From Nosema muscidifuracis (taxonomy: Eukaryota; Microsporidia; Nosematidae): a DNA stretch of 64,000 nt. The translations under genes and the position numbers were made by a program. The stretch lies in assembly GCA_028335825.1 (NCBI GenBank), contig JAIOKI010000005.1, positions 558,001 through 622,000 of the forward strand. The letters run 5' to 3'. The notes below the pieces were generated by a model that saw only the letters and a list, made by a program, of their open reading frames with translations, was not told the origin of the DNA and made no database searches. This document shows positions 8,505 through 18,793 of this stretch, one piece after another. Position 1 is the stretch's first letter; the number at the start of each line of letters is the position of its first letter.

Positions 8505-9410
8505 TTATAAAAACAGATAGCCTAAATTGCTTGATTCATGTGCTATTTCTTCTTTTTCTTTTTTGTATTCTTTTTGTACCTCAGTAAAATTCATTAGATT
8601 ATCAAACGTTTCTTGTTCTTTACAGAATATTATATTACATACATTGTATATCGTAAGTTGTACATACAAAGTTTTTAACAGATACAACAAATCCATACAC
8701 CACTTTTTGTCTGATGATTCTGCTACCATAAGATATATTACTGGTATTCTGTACATTATTTCTAATAATAATTGTAATGTTATCAGTTTACACTTAGTTT
8801 TCAGTCTTAGAAATATATATTCATATTCATAGGTTTCTATTAGATTATATTTTTCTACATGTCGTTCGGCTAAACTTGTTTGAAGGAAGAATGTGGCAAG
8901 AAGAACTGACTCAGAAATTTGAAACATTTCTAATACAAACATCTTGAGATAAGAATAGTCATGAAATATAATAAGAATAAGGGGGTACCATATTAAACGT
9001 ATGAATGAATATAATAACAAAAATTTTGTATATATTATTGGTTCCTTATCATATATAAGTGGTATAACTATATTCAAACTAAAAAACATAACTGATTTGA
9101 TAAGTGTTTCATATACACACTCCATATAAATCATTATCTGTGATATGTCATCTAAATGAATAGATCTGTAAATTAAAAATGATTTTTTGTATCCAATAAA
9201 TGTACCTAGTGAGTTATAAGCTATAAGAGATATTAATGTACAAAATACCATTATTATAAGAACAGCCTTCTTTTTCTTTATAGTTCCTGCTTGGTGTAGG
9301 TAAGTGGATGTGTGTATCTCTTTAGTAAATTTCTTAGTGAAAATTATCATATGTGTAAGTAATAGTATTAAAGTAATCAGGTAGGGTTGTGGAGATATTT
9401 TTAGTTCCAT
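8505..9410 (-). CDS. Multi-pass membrane protein, possibly Ost-alpha/TMEM184-like
   Basis: This 301-residue protein has about seven hydrophobic segments, roughly at 8-26, 48-68, 100-122, 128-152, 160-178, 208-230 and 240-265, and a hydrophilic, charged tail. The block after the first segment (LHQAGTIKKKK then a membrane helix) and the later ECVYETL...FFSLN block resemble the layout of the organic solute transporter alpha / TMEM184 family, but identity is weak and this is a suggestion only. No CCC/GGG signal is visible near the ATG, so the start is less certain; a second Met lies at residue 21. Its 3' end sits tail-to-tail with tRNA-Ile. Confidence 0.6.
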   Translation of the reverse strand: MELKISPQPYLITLILLLTHMIIFTKKFTKEIHTSTYLHQAGTIKKKKAVLIIMVFCTLISLIAYNSLGTFIGYKKSFLIYRSIHLDDISQIMIYMECVYETLIKSVMFFSLNIVIPLIYDKEPIIYTKFLLLYSFIRLIWYPLILIIFHDYSYLKMFVLEMFQISESVLLATFFLQTSLAERHVEKYNLIETYEYEYIFLRLKTKCKLITLQLLLEIMYRIPVIYLMVAESSDKKWCMDLLYLLKTLYVQLTIYNVCNIIFCKEQETFDNLMNFTEVQKEYKKEKEEIAHESSNLGYLFL

Positions 9411-10163
9411 GTGTGTTTATTATATTTTTAATAAATAAATAATTTGTTACAGTTTCATCTGTTTAATCAAAAAAAACAAAATATTTATAAATTTGATTTT
9501 TTAATTTAGATACTATTTTTTTCTAAATAAGATTAGAAAAAAATAAATTATTTGATAGAGAAGTTTTATTCAAATTCCAATAGGAAATCACATGAAAATA
9601 AAAATTTCAGATATAATTATATTATCAAATATACCTTTAGACATCAAACTTATTTTTTAATTAGTCTTGTACTATTCTTTTCCAAAAATAAACATATATC
9701 ATTAACTATAAAAATATATTTTTCATGTAATCAAAAGCATCATCAATATAGAAAATTAAATAAATTGCATTATTTATGTTTCTATTTTACTTAGTTGTTA
9801 TAAAAATACTTTCTAAATTATCAGTAATTTTTATATACTATCAATCAAAATCCATATAAAAAAATTTATTTAATAAAGTTAAAATTCTAATTCTACATAT
9901 TTTATTAAAAAAAATGTCTTCCACTTCGTTTCTAATTAAAATTTATTCATTTCACTTGAATTTTTAACTGCACTTTTTATAATTAATAAAAGAAACTCTT
10001 CTGTATTATTTTAAATCAACTAAAATATTTTTTACTCCAATATGAAAATAATATCTATGAAAAGTTATTTAATAATGTTTTATTGTTTAACTTATATTTA
10101 TAAAAAATTAGCATAATTAATTTTAGTCTACCCTCATTCTTTTTGCTTTTTTTTATCCCCTAA
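9411..10163. other. Intergenic, AT-rich, nothing recognised
   Basis: This spacer separates two divergently oriented genes. An 80-codon AT-rich frame at 9552-9794 has no start signal and no protein-like pattern. CCCC at 10157-10160 belongs to the next gene. Confidence 0.5.
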
Positions 10164-10559
10164 ATGATAACTAAAGATACGCGATTCGTTGATCTTCCTC
10201 AAAATATCAAGCATAAACTTATTAATATACACAGACTTAGCCATCAAGTATATTTACAATCAGAGAAGCTTTCTATACCCACATTTACAGATTTATATAC
10301 CCAAGTAGTTAATCTACAGACATCTGCTTTACAGAGAAATCTCAATAGTCTTAATAATAATTTTAATACATTAACTAATTTACCAAGCAAAGCTGATATG
10401 GGATATGTAGAAGAAGAACTTAAGAAAGATATTGAAAGATTAAAATTAGATGTAGAAATGTATAAAGAGACTTATGAGAATGTAGATTTTTGTGGGGTAT
10501 TAGAGACTACTTATAAGATGTTATATAAGAGATACGATTCAATAATTAAAAAATTTTAA
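10164..10559 (+). CDS. Coiled-coil protein, possible Nup49/Nup58-type nucleoporin core
   Basis: This 131-residue protein is predicted almost wholly helical, with two heptad-rich stretches (about 15-65 and 75-105). The N-terminal FVDLPQNIKHKL followed by a helix with Gln and Ser resembles the 'LP..I...I..L...I' start of the coiled-coil core of Nup49/Nup58, a channel nucleoporin. No FG repeats are present; microsporidian nucleoporins are often reduced, but the assignment is tentative. CCCC at 10157-10160, three bases before the ATG, supports the gene and its start. Confidence 0.6.
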   Translation: MITKDTRFVDLPQNIKHKLINIHRLSHQVYLQSEKLSIPTFTDLYTQVVNLQTSALQRNLNSLNNNFNTLTNLPSKADMGYVEEELKKDIERLKLDVEMYKETYENVDFCGVLETTYKMLYKRYDSIIKKF

Positions 10560-10766
10560 ATTTCTATTTTATTAAATATAAGAAAATCATTGTTGTTGTA
10601 GGAAGAATTATTGCTAAAAAAACATACTTTATTTTAAAGGTCACTCTTTATGTAACAATGAGTGATAAATTAAGTCATCACGTAACCAAGTTACTTGATC
10701 TCAAAATTGTTATTAAAAATATATGATATCTCAAAAAAAACATGATTATAAATTTTATAAAAAAAT

Positions 10767-10838
10767 TGGAGAATATGGGTATCGAACCCATGACCTCTTA
10801 CTTGCTAAGCAAACACTCTACCGCTGAGCTAATTCCCC
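10767..10838 (-). tRNA. tRNA-Ala (AGC)
   Basis: On the minus strand this reads as a standard cloverleaf with acceptor GGGGAAT/ATTCTCC, D arm AGCTCAGCGGTAGAG, anticodon loop TTAGCAA (AGC) and T arm GGGTTCGATACCC. The A run just left of 10767 on the plus strand (10756-10765 region) gives a polymerase III stop on the minus strand. Confidence 0.95.
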
Positions 10839-11105
10839 TTAACAATTAAGGTATGTTTACATATAAACGTATTGAAATCATTATGAATTTAAAGACGTGA
10901 TAATTCGTATATTGAATGTTTATATTTAAGTAAAAAAGACAATTCATTTAACGTTTAAATATTCAATTTATATTAAAATTTAAAAACATGAGATTTTTTA
11001 TCTAATTATAATAACAGGATCTATAATATATTAATATACATAACTTATTAGATATCTTATTGTTTGGACTATTTTATTTTGTTACAAAAAAATATATTTT
11101 TTTTA

Positions 11106-11108
11106 CCC
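11106..11108 (+). promoter_or_regulatory. CCC start signal of alpha-tubulin
   Basis: CCC lies six bases before ATG 11115, after a T run. It is the same arrangement as at most genes here. Confidence 0.7.
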
Positions 11109-11114
11109 TAAAGA

Positions 11115-12440
11115 ATGAGAGAAATTATTTCATTACACATTGGACAAGCAGGAGTACAAATAGGAAATGCCTGTTGGGAATTATATTGTAAAGAGCATGG
11201 ATTAAATCCTGATGGTAGTTTAGATCCAAATGCTATGGAAGATGAAGGTGCTCAGTCTTTTTTTTCACAGACATCCGCTGGTACTTACGTGCCAAGAACT
11301 TTAATGGTTGATCTTGAGCCTGGTGTTATTGATTCTATAAAGACTAGTAAATATCGAAATTTATTTCATCCAGAACAGTTAATTCATGGTAAGGAAGATG
11401 CAGCCAATAATTATGCTAGAGGTCATTATACTGTTGGTAAGGAAATCATAGAACCTGTTATGGAGCAAATAAGAAAAATGGCTGATAATTGTGAAGGACT
11501 TCAAGGATTCCTTATTTTTCACAGTTTTGGTGGTGGTACTGGATCAGGATTTGCTTCTCTTCTTATGGATTTATTAAATTCTGAATATGGTAAAAAAAGT
11601 AAGCTTGAGTTTAGTGTCTACCCTGCTCCTGGAATATCTACAGCTGTAGTTGAGCCTTATAATAGTGTACTAACCACACATGCTACACTTGAACACAGTG
11701 ATTGTTCATTCTTAGTAGATAATGAAGCAATTTATGATATGTGTAGAAATTTGGGAATTGAAAGACCTCATTATTCTGATATTAATAGAATAATAGCACA
11801 GGTAGTTTCTTCTATAACATCTTCATTAAGATTTACAGGTACATTAAATGTTGATTTGACTGAATTTCAAACAAATTTAGTACCTTATCCTAGAATTCAT
11901 TTCCCTTTAGTGGCTTATTCTCCAATGTTAAGTGCAGTCAAAGCATCTCATCAAAAATTAAGTGTTCAAGAAATTACTAATGCCTGTTTCGAACCAGCCA
12001 ATCAGATGGTTAAATGTGATACAAAGAAGGGAAAGTATATGGCTTGTTGTTTATTATTTAGAGGAGATGTTAAATCTAAAGATGCTAATGAAGCTACAGC
12101 TAATGTTAAATCTAAAAAGAAGATTCAGTTCGTTGAATGGTGTCCTACTGGATTTAAGGTAGGTATTAATGATAGGAAACCTACAGTATTAGATGGACAA
12201 GCTATGGCAGAAGTTTCCAGAGCTGTATGTGCTTTAAGTAATACTACAGCTATAGCTGAAGCATGGAGAAGAATAGATTCTAAATTTGATTCTATGTTTG
12301 GTAAAAGAGCTTTCGTACATTGGTATGTCAGTGAAGGTATGGAAGAAGGAGAATTTAGTGATGCAAGAGATAATTTAGCTGATCTTGAAAATGAATATAA
12401 TGAAATATTGTGTAGTGGAGATCCATCAGAAACTGATTAA
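11115..12440 (+). CDS. TUB1: Alpha-tubulin
   Basis: This 441-residue protein forms the alpha/beta heterodimer of spindle and cytoplasmic microtubules. It starts with [24 protein letters not shown], has the GTP-binding GGGTGSG loop near 142-148 and keeps family length throughout. The H1-S2 loop lacks Lys40, so it has no site for the usual luminal acetylation. The C-terminal tail ends in Thr-Asp instead of the acidic EEY end, so no detyrosination cycle is expected. The codon use is strongly A/T-ending, as in the neighbours. CCC at 11106-11108 supports the start. The identification is certain. Confidence 0.99.
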   Translation: MREIISLHIGQAGVQIGNACWELYCKEHGLNPDGSLDPNAMEDEGAQSFFSQTSAGTYVPRTLMVDLEPGVIDSIKTSKYRNLFHPEQLIHGKEDAANNYARGHYTVGKEIIEPVMEQIRKMADNCEGLQGFLIFHSFGGGTGSGFASLLMDLLNSEYGKKSKLEFSVYPAPGISTAVVEPYNSVLTTHATLEHSDCSFLVDNEAIYDMCRNLGIERPHYSDINRIIAQVVSSITSSLRFTGTLNVDLTEFQTNLVPYPRIHFPLVAYSPMLSAVKASHQKLSVQEITNACFEPANQMVKCDTKKGKYMACCLLFRGDVKSKDANEATANVKSKKKIQFVEWCPTGFKVGINDRKPTVLDGQAMAEVSRAVCALSNTTAIAEAWRRIDSKFDSMFGKRAFVHWYVSEGMEEGEFSDARDNLADLENEYNEILCSGDPSETD

Positions 12441-13524
12441 ATGAAATGATTTTAAGTATTTAAGATTTCTTGTATTTATTTTAGGTCTTTTTGTATGTAT
12501 GTATTTTATCTAAAGTTTTTTCTATTAATTTATCTAAGGTCTTTTTGTATTAATTTATCTAAGATTTTTATGTATGTATTTTATCTAAGGTTTTATTCTT
12601 TATTAGTATAAGTTTATTAATAAAGAATGGTAGTTTTTTAAAGTAAGGATTGATAATATTAAGTTAATCAAAATAATTTTATTTTTCATTAAATTTCGAA
12701 TTTATAGAATGATTAATTTTATATTATAGTAACTCACTTCTAAGTAAATATCTAACTAATGACTTACCAATTTTCACTGTCATTTAAATGGATATTTTAA
12801 TTCAAATATTTAATATGCTGAAATTTAAAAATACTAATATAATCTTCCAAATAAAATGTTTTTCAACATTTTTAAGTAATTAAATATAGACTATAAAATT
12901 AAAACTTTATGATCAATTTTTAATTTAATAATATATTTAGAAAATTATTACTATGAAGCAAAAAGAAAAGAAATCTCTATGTTTATTTTTCCTATCAAAT
13001 AATATTTTTATTAAATAAGATTGTATTTTTATAAATATATTCATATAAAATATCGTGGTATCTCTACATATAAATAATATCATCTTTATAATAGTTTTTA
13101 TTTATTTAAGAGGTCTGTCAAAATAAATTAAAAAAACATAATAAAGTTCCATAGCTAAAAGTCATGTAAGGAAAAAGAATTAAATAATCTTTATTTGAAC
13201 TTTAAATAAGATGTGATACAATATAACTATTTCCTATAAAAAGTTTAAAATTAACCATCTTTAAAAATATATCTTCTTTGTTAAATGTAAATACTTTATT
13301 ATTTTCTTATAAAAATACATCTCTATTGTTAAATAAAAATACTTTATTATTTTCTTATAAAAATATATCTCCTTTGTTAAATAAAATGCTTTAAAAATAT
13401 ATCTCTGTTGTTAAATAAAAATGCTTTAAAATATATCTCCTTTGTTAAATGAAAATACATCTCTATTGTTAAATAAAAATACTTTATTATTTTCTTATAA
13501 AAATCTTTTATACACCCTCTTTTT
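12441..13524. other. Intergenic with two minisatellites
   Basis: Just 3' of alpha-tubulin, a TATTTTATCTAAGG-type unit is repeated about four times (12470-12600). Near the next gene, a unit built around TTGTTAAATAAAAATACTTT recurs about six times with variants of roughly 34-50 bases (13265-13510). No gene was found between them. Confidence 0.6.
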
Positions 13525-13917
13525 ATGATACTAGAAGAAGATTGTACACTAGAGAAAATAAAAGATATTATTTCAAAATATTCATCAGCCAAGGCAATGT
13601 TTAATGATGAGAGTATCTTATCAGAAATAGATTCATCAAAATCAATTATCAAATCAGAAATTTTATCAGGAAATATGATTAGTGATAGATTATCAGATTT
13701 AAGTAAACAGATAGAAGAAATTAAAATTAAAAATGATAAAATGGGTATTGATGAGTGTACTAGGTGTATAAAGACAATGGATAAGATGAAAAAAGATATA
13801 GAAATTATTAAAAATAGGAATTTGAATATAAGAAAGAAAATACAATATTTAAGAATAAGTGGAGGAATTGGATTTATTTTATGTATTGTAGTGTATATCA
13901 TAAATAAATTAAAATAA
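13525..13917 (+). CDS. Tail-anchored coiled-coil protein (SNARE-like?)
   Basis: This 130-residue protein has helical, charged heptad-rich sequence from about 5 to 105 and a single C-terminal membrane helix (about 110-127) followed by two or three basic residues. It has no signal peptide. This is the architecture of tail-anchored proteins such as SNAREs of the Sec20/Use1/Qb-Qc kind, and its length fits, but no family motif was matched. CCC at 13514-13516 lies about eight bases before the ATG. An 11-base perfect inverted repeat flanks the gene (13511-13521 and 13961-13971). Confidence 0.65.
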   Translation: MILEEDCTLEKIKDIISKYSSAKAMFNDESILSEIDSSKSIIKSEILSGNMISDRLSDLSKQIEEIKIKNDKMGIDECTRCIKTMDKMKKDIEIIKNRNLNIRKKIQYLRISGGIGFILCIVVYIINKLK

Positions 13918-14545
13918 TATTATATTAATATAAAGTTAATGTATTTGTAATTTGATAAATAAGAGGGTGTATTTATTATAATATTTTCTTATATTTAATA
14001 TGATATTTTCTTATTTTATATTTATTATAATATTTTCTTATTTTAGTAGTTATTTTATCTTATCTTATATTTATTATAATATTATTTTAATTTATATTTA
14101 TATTTATATTTATATTTATATTTATATTTATATTTATTTTATTTTATTTTATCTTATTTTATTTTATTTTATCTTATTTTATATTTATTATAATATTTTC
14201 TTATTTTATATTTATTATAATATTTTATATTTATTTTTTTGTTTAATTAAAATACAGTTAAAAACCAGTATAGATAAAGTCTATATTAATTTAATTTAAA
14301 AAAGACCCTTTACTGTGACTTTTTAGGTATAAATTTTATCATTATCTTTATACTATTTAAGAAACAAATATATTATTTAGAATTCTTTATTTATTAAATC
14401 AGTCTTTAGTCATTATGAAAGTTTTAATGTATATATAGTATTTATAATAAATTATTTAATTGTTTTATTATTTAATATCTATAATTTTTATTTATTTATT
14501 ATTTAATATCTATATAGTCATTTTTTATATAATATTTAATTAATA
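13918..14545. repeat. Simple-sequence spacer
   Basis: The spacer consists of TTTATA and TTTTA microsatellite runs (densest at 14085-14190) and ATATTTTCTTATTTTATATTT units. The open frames here encode only Tyr/Ile/Phe repeats and are by-products of the simple sequence. Confidence 0.7.
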
Positions 14546-15034
14546 TTAATTTATGCATACATGCATAAATATAAATATAAAAATAATGCATAAAATCTTA
14601 AGTATCTCATCATGAAGTCTAAAATTCTTATTAATAAAATAATAATAAAAAAGAATATATACAGACATTACAATAATTCTTATATAAGAATATTTATATA
14701 AGAAAATATATAAAGGTAAATATGTAAATGATAGTATATTTATATACAATATATACAAAAAAGAGTATAAATTATTAAATATAAATATGAAAATAGAGAA
14801 TATTGCTAGATATAAAATAATATATAAATATACTAGAATTAGTCTAATAAGAATATCTGAATATCTTAAATATATTGATATAGTAGAAAATATTAAAAGA
14901 AAAGAGTAAGGAATTAGTATATGAAAAATATAAAGTGATCTTTGAGGTATTTTTAGAAATATAAATGATCTAAGATAATCTATTAATACAAATTTATAAT
15001 CTATTTTCTTTCTTCTTATATCTCTTACTACCAT
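14546..15034 (-). CDS. Multi-pass membrane protein, unknown
   Basis: This 162-residue protein is extremely rich in Ile, Leu, Phe and Tyr, with a basic N-terminus (MVVRDIRRKK) and about five hydrophobic segments between 28 and 158. No family was recognised. A GGGG run (CCCC at 15036-15039 on the plus strand) lies one base before the ATG on the coding strand, matching the GGG-type start signal at other genes here. This is the main reason to accept it as real despite its AT-driven composition. Confidence 0.5.
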   Translation of the reverse strand: MVVRDIRRKKIDYKFVLIDYLRSFIFLKIPQRSLYIFHILIPYSFLLIFSTISIYLRYSDILIRLILVYLYIILYLAIFSIFIFIFNNLYSFLYILYINILSFTYLPLYIFLYKYSYIRIIVMSVYILFYYYFINKNFRLHDEILKILCIIFIFIFMHVCIN

Positions 15035-15465
15035 ACCCCGTATTATTAATTTAAAATACTTATAGGAGATACTCCTTAATATAATTATTTAAGATTAATG
15101 ATATCAATTGATGGATGTAATAATGATAAATAAATTAATATATAAATAGATCAATATATAAATAGATTAATATATAAATATTTAAGATGATTGAGTTAAA
15201 TCAAAAAAATAAATATTCAAAATCAATAAATTTATCTTTATTTATTAAAATATTATTTATTAATTATAATTAAATTATAATAAAGATCTATTTTAATTGA
15301 TATATAATAAAGATATATTATCTAATATTTAATAATAATAAAGATAATTTTATTTAATATATAACAATTTTAATTAATAATTTAATAAAAATAAATTAAT
15401 CAATATAACAAACAAATTTAATCTCTTTTAATATAAAAAAATAATTAAAAAATAAGGATACTAAA
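15035..15465. other. Divergent intergenic region
   Basis: This is very AT-rich spacer between two divergent genes. Short repeats of AATATATAAATAGATC occur near 15135-15185. Only the GGGG signal of the minus-strand gene stands out. Confidence 0.5.
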
Positions 15466-16566
15466 ATGATAAATTACTTTTACATATTTCTATTCGTATA
15501 CTCAATAAAAATAAAAGAAATAGATTTTGATATAAAAAAAGTCTTTTCATTTAATATTCCTACAGATGGTCCTTTAGATTATATTTCTCTAATGTCTAAG
15601 ATGGGAACCCAAATCAAAGAATCTACTTATATTAAAAAAGAAATTAATGGTGATACAATATTAATATATTCTATTTATAAGAAATCGGGTAAGTTTCATT
15701 CTAAGAGTACTATACTTAAACCTATATCTGATAATTATGAAATTAAATCTTTAAAGAGAGGTATTATTTGTGCAATAAGGATAAATGATAGATGTATTTT
15801 TTATTATACTATACCTAATTTGAAAATTCTATTAGAGAGAATAGATGGACTTACTTTATTTGTAAATTCTATAGGTATAAATGAGAAAGATTTTTATAAA
15901 GAATTTCTTAAAATAGTACATGTGAAGAATATTACTTTAGAATATACAGAATTCTTTGATACCGTTAATAATATAATAATGGATATAGAAAATAAAGGTC
16001 CCTTGCTTAAATTACTAGATGAAAATATTTTATTATTTTTTGATAAAGATTACGATCTCATAAAAAGATTCTTTATAGAAGTATATGAACTTAAAGAAAA
16101 ATATAGAGAATATAAAGATATTGATAATATTATTGATAAATTTACTGATAAAACTACTTATAACAAGTTCATAGGAGATCCACCATATAATCATGATAGG
16201 AAGTATATGTTAAAAAGATTATTATTCCATGATATGATGAATATTCTTAATTTATCAAAGAATTCTATTTGTAAGATAGCATGTTTAGCTGAAATTGATG
16301 GATGTGTAAGAGGATCATTTGGGATTTATTTAACAGGAAAAATATATGATGATTTAGTAATAAATAATTCTTTATCTGTAATAGGAGATAACGGTATTAA
16401 TATAAATATAGAGGGAGTATCTGTAGTATCAGGAGAAGTAAAAATATTTATTTTATCTAGTGAGATATTAAAACATGATTTAAAAAGTGTTAAGATATTT
16501 TTTAGTGGAGTAGATAAGATGTATGAGAGTAGGGAAATATCTATTGAAGAAATAACCAATAATTAA
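15466..16566 (+). CDS. Secreted-type protein, paralogue of 29025-30176
   Basis: This 366-residue protein has a hydrophobic N-terminus (MINYFYIFLFVYS) that looks like a signal peptide and no other clear membrane segment. No known domain was recognised. Its first 32 residues align without gaps to the gene at 29025-30176 (shared FxxNxP motif at 27-32). The C-terminal thirds also match: an LFHDMMNILNL-type helix, a conserved LAC, and a segment ending KSVKIFF...YESREI. The two are therefore members of a lineage-specific secreted family whose function is unknown. No CCC/GGG signal is seen; only a GGATAC string precedes the ATG. Confidence 0.75.
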   Translation: MINYFYIFLFVYSIKIKEIDFDIKKVFSFNIPTDGPLDYISLMSKMGTQIKESTYIKKEINGDTILIYSIYKKSGKFHSKSTILKPISDNYEIKSLKRGIICAIRINDRCIFYYTIPNLKILLERIDGLTLFVNSIGINEKDFYKEFLKIVHVKNITLEYTEFFDTVNNIIMDIENKGPLLKLLDENILLFFDKDYDLIKRFFIEVYELKEKYREYKDIDNIIDKFTDKTTYNKFIGDPPYNHDRKYMLKRLLFHDMMNILNLSKNSICKIACLAEIDGCVRGSFGIYLTGKIYDDLVINNSLSVIGDNGININIEGVSVVSGEVKIFILSSEILKHDLKSVKIFFSGVDKMYESREISIEEITNN

Positions 16567-16639
16567 ATTATAATATACCTAATTTTATAGTATACAAATT
16601 GGTGTCTTTTTTGTATTTGAAATGAATTATGTAAACCTT

Positions 16640-16930
16640 TTTAATTTAAAGACTTGTTTAACTGTCATTGTAAAGATTTTGTTTAATTGTCATTGTAAAG
16701 AGTTGTCTGATTGTCATTGTAAAGAGTTGTTTAATTGTCATTGTAAAGAGTTGTTTAACTGTCATTGTAAAGAGTTGATTGACTTACATTTTAAAGATTC
16801 TGATTGACTGTCATTGTAAAGAGTTGATTGACTTACAATTGTCATTTAAAAGAATCTAATTTTTTTGACAATTGTCATTTTAAAAGTTGTTTGACTGTCA
16901 TTGCAAAAATTCTGATTTTTTGACAATTGT
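16640..16930 (+). repeat. 24-base minisatellite
   Basis: The unit TGTCATTGTAAAGAGTTGTT plus four bases is repeated about eight times with increasing decay to the right. Because 24 is a multiple of three, it creates frames that encode CHCKELFN repeats. No start signal precedes them and the pattern is better explained as a minisatellite than as a protein. Confidence 0.8.
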
Positions 16931-17160
16931 AAAGATTCTTATAGAAAAGTATTTAAAAATTGAAATATCAGGAATTCTTTTTATTATCAATAACTCCATG
17001 AAAATATTCACTTTGAAACAAATAATTTCTCTGATAATTTTGAAACAAGTTTTTAATCCTATTAATATCCACTTATTTTTCTATTTAATATCTCTCCTTT
17101 TTCAAATTTTTATTTGTTTGTTACAAAACATTTTTATAAATTTATTTATCCCTTTATCAT

Positions 17161-17742
17161 ATGGTAGTCCGTCATTCAGCCTCTATCCCAAAATTTACAA
17201 CCTCAACTCAATCATCCAATACAAACACTTCAGTCTTCACCGAATACATGTCAACATTTACATTGCATCAAATAGGAATTATAAAAAATAAATCCTACAC
17301 TTATAGTCTAATATATGCTATGCTAATTCTCGTTCCACAAATAGTAGGAGCCTTTGCTTTTATGTTGCTGTACAATAATACGTTCACTCTCAATAATTTA
17401 ATGTGGGCATCTATAAGAAGAATCCTATTTTTAATAATATTTTCATTTGTGATGGGTTATTTTATTAGATTCTTGCTTGATAAAATGGATGATTCATCGT
17501 TCTCGTCATATGTTTATGTAGTCTTTCTTAGTACAATACATTGTCCTATATTCATTTTTGTTGGTAGCTTTTTTATTAATTCAAGTGTTCCAGGATTACT
17601 TGGTCTTTTAAATGGTAGTCTTGCTAAATATATTTGTAATGTTAATGTATTGTCTGGTTATTCATTCCCAGATGGAAGATCAAATTTTATATATGAGTTT
17701 CTTACCCTATGCTGTTATTTAGTATTCTTTTCTGTTGTATAA
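17161..17742 (+). CDS. Multi-pass membrane protein, unknown
   Basis: This 193-residue protein has a Ser/Thr-rich hydrophilic N-terminus of about 45 residues, then about five hydrophobic segments (50-70, 80-103, 117-140, 144-160, 175-193). The layout of a soluble head and clustered helices resembles Yip1/Yif1-type Golgi proteins, but no signature was matched. LHQIGIIKNK before the first helix resembles LHQAGTIKKK of the membrane protein at 8505-9410. CCC at 17150-17152, eight bases before the ATG, supports the start. Confidence 0.6.
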   Translation: MVVRHSASIPKFTTSTQSSNTNTSVFTEYMSTFTLHQIGIIKNKSYTYSLIYAMLILVPQIVGAFAFMLLYNNTFTLNNLMWASIRRILFLIIFSFVMGYFIRFLLDKMDDSSFSSYVYVVFLSTIHCPIFIFVGSFFINSSVPGLLGLLNGSLAKYICNVNVLSGYSFPDGRSNFIYEFLTLCCYLVFFSVV

Positions 17743-18287
17743 AATTAATTAAATATTAAAAACTTTTATTGAATCTTATTTTCAATATATTACTTTATAA
17801 ATATTCAACTATATTATTAAGTTATCTTATTATTAAATTTATTTAAATGTTCAACTATATTTTTTATTTATCTTATTATTGAACTTATTTAAATGTTCAA
17901 CTATATTATTGTTTTAATTTAATTGAAACTTATTTAAATGTCATATAAACTATCTTTTTAATTTAATTGAAACTTACTTAAATGTTATAATAAACTATCT
18001 TTTTAATTCAATTGAAACTTATTTAAATGTCATAATAAACTATCTTTTTAATTTAACTTAAATTACTTAAATATCATATATTATTTTAATATCATAAAAT
18101 ATTTAGTTATCTCCTGAAAGCCATGGTTCTAACCTATACTGAAGCTGATACTCTTTGTTTTAATAATATTTAAGTATTTTAATTATTAAAAATATTTAAT
18201 TATCTTTTGTTAAATTTACTTTAATTAATAATAACAATTTATTTAATCTTATTATATACTAAGTTAATTAAAAATTTAATAAATTAT
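17743..18287. other. Intergenic with tandem repeats and one dispersed element
   Basis: About six decayed copies of a unit of about 45 bases (TTATTTAAATGTTCAACTAT type) fill 17785-18075. A GC-richer element at 18114-18175 recurs at 34321-34382 (listed as a repeat). Confidence 0.6.
18114..18175 (+). repeat. Dispersed 62-base element, copy 1
   Basis: It begins CTGAAAGCCATGG and is about 82% identical to 34321-34382 in the same orientation. Most differences are G/C in copy 2 against A/T here. It is either an ncRNA-like sequence or a remnant of a mobile element; it matches no family I know. Confidence 0.6.
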
Positions 18288-18512
18288 TTATTTCAATATA
18301 TACCAAAACATATCCTTAATAAACTGATAGATCGCTTTTAACAGACTTTTTAAAGAATCTAGTAAAGACTCTCGCTGTACATCTGTATTTTCAATTTCTG
18401 TATCCTGTACATGATTCTGGTCTAGTACCTGTTCTTCCTTCTTAGTTATAGTCAGTCTTATCATATTATCATCTTCACCTTCGTTTTTAAATAAAATCTT
18501 TGGATTCTTCAT
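18288..18512 (-). CDS. Small acidic protein with amphipathic C-terminus, unknown
   Basis: This 74-residue protein has a charged first half and a C-terminal helix of about 25 residues rich in Leu, Phe and Trp that could bind a membrane. It has no start signal of the CCC/GGG type and no recognised family. An in-frame Met at residue 17 is an alternative start. Its balanced composition (Glu, Asp, Gln, Val) is unlike random AT-rich frames in this window. Confidence 0.45.
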   Translation of the reverse strand: MKNPKILFKNEGEDDNMIRLTITKKEEQVLDQNHVQDTEIENTDVQRESLLDSLKSLLKAIYQFIKDMFWYILK

Positions 18513-18567
18513 ATTTGGATCAATTGACTAAATTTATGGTTGTTTCAGATTTGTTTCACTTAATCAA

Positions 18568-18638
18568 TCTCCTATGGTGCAGTGGTAGCATGCTAGTCTG
18601 TCACGCTGGTGGCCCGGGTTCGAGTCCCGGTGGGAGAG
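18568..18638 (+). tRNA. tRNA-Asp (GTC)
   Basis: The cloverleaf has acceptor TCTCCTA/TGGGAGA, D arm TGCAGTGGTAGCA, anticodon loop CTGTCAC (GTC) and T arm CGGGTTCGAGTCCCG. A run of six T follows directly. Confidence 0.97.
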
Positions 18639-18793
18639 TTTTTTGACTAAATTAGTAACAATTTCATCATATCAGTACTTACATTTTTGATTGGGTTGTC
18701 AGATTAAATCAGTGATTATTATAAATTTAAATATATAAAAAATATCCTATTTATTCGTATACAAAATTAATAAAGTCATTTATACTTACACAA

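Noticed and set aside
9552-9794. 80-codon plus-strand frame in spacer
   Set aside because: No CCC/GGG signal, composition expected from AT-rich DNA, no protein-like pattern.
13377-13901. 174-codon frame opposite the tail-anchored protein gene
   Set aside because: It is the complement of an AT-rich, Lys/Ile-rich gene; its nearest CCC is about 60 bases away and the sense frame has a proper signal.
14000-14299. 99-codon Tyr/Ile/Phe frame
   Set aside because: Produced by TTTATA and TTTTA microsatellites.
16622-16807. Frame encoding CHCKELFN repeats (looks like a metal-binding repeat protein)
   Set aside because: The 24-base minisatellite creates it; repeats decay across frames to the right and there is no start signal.
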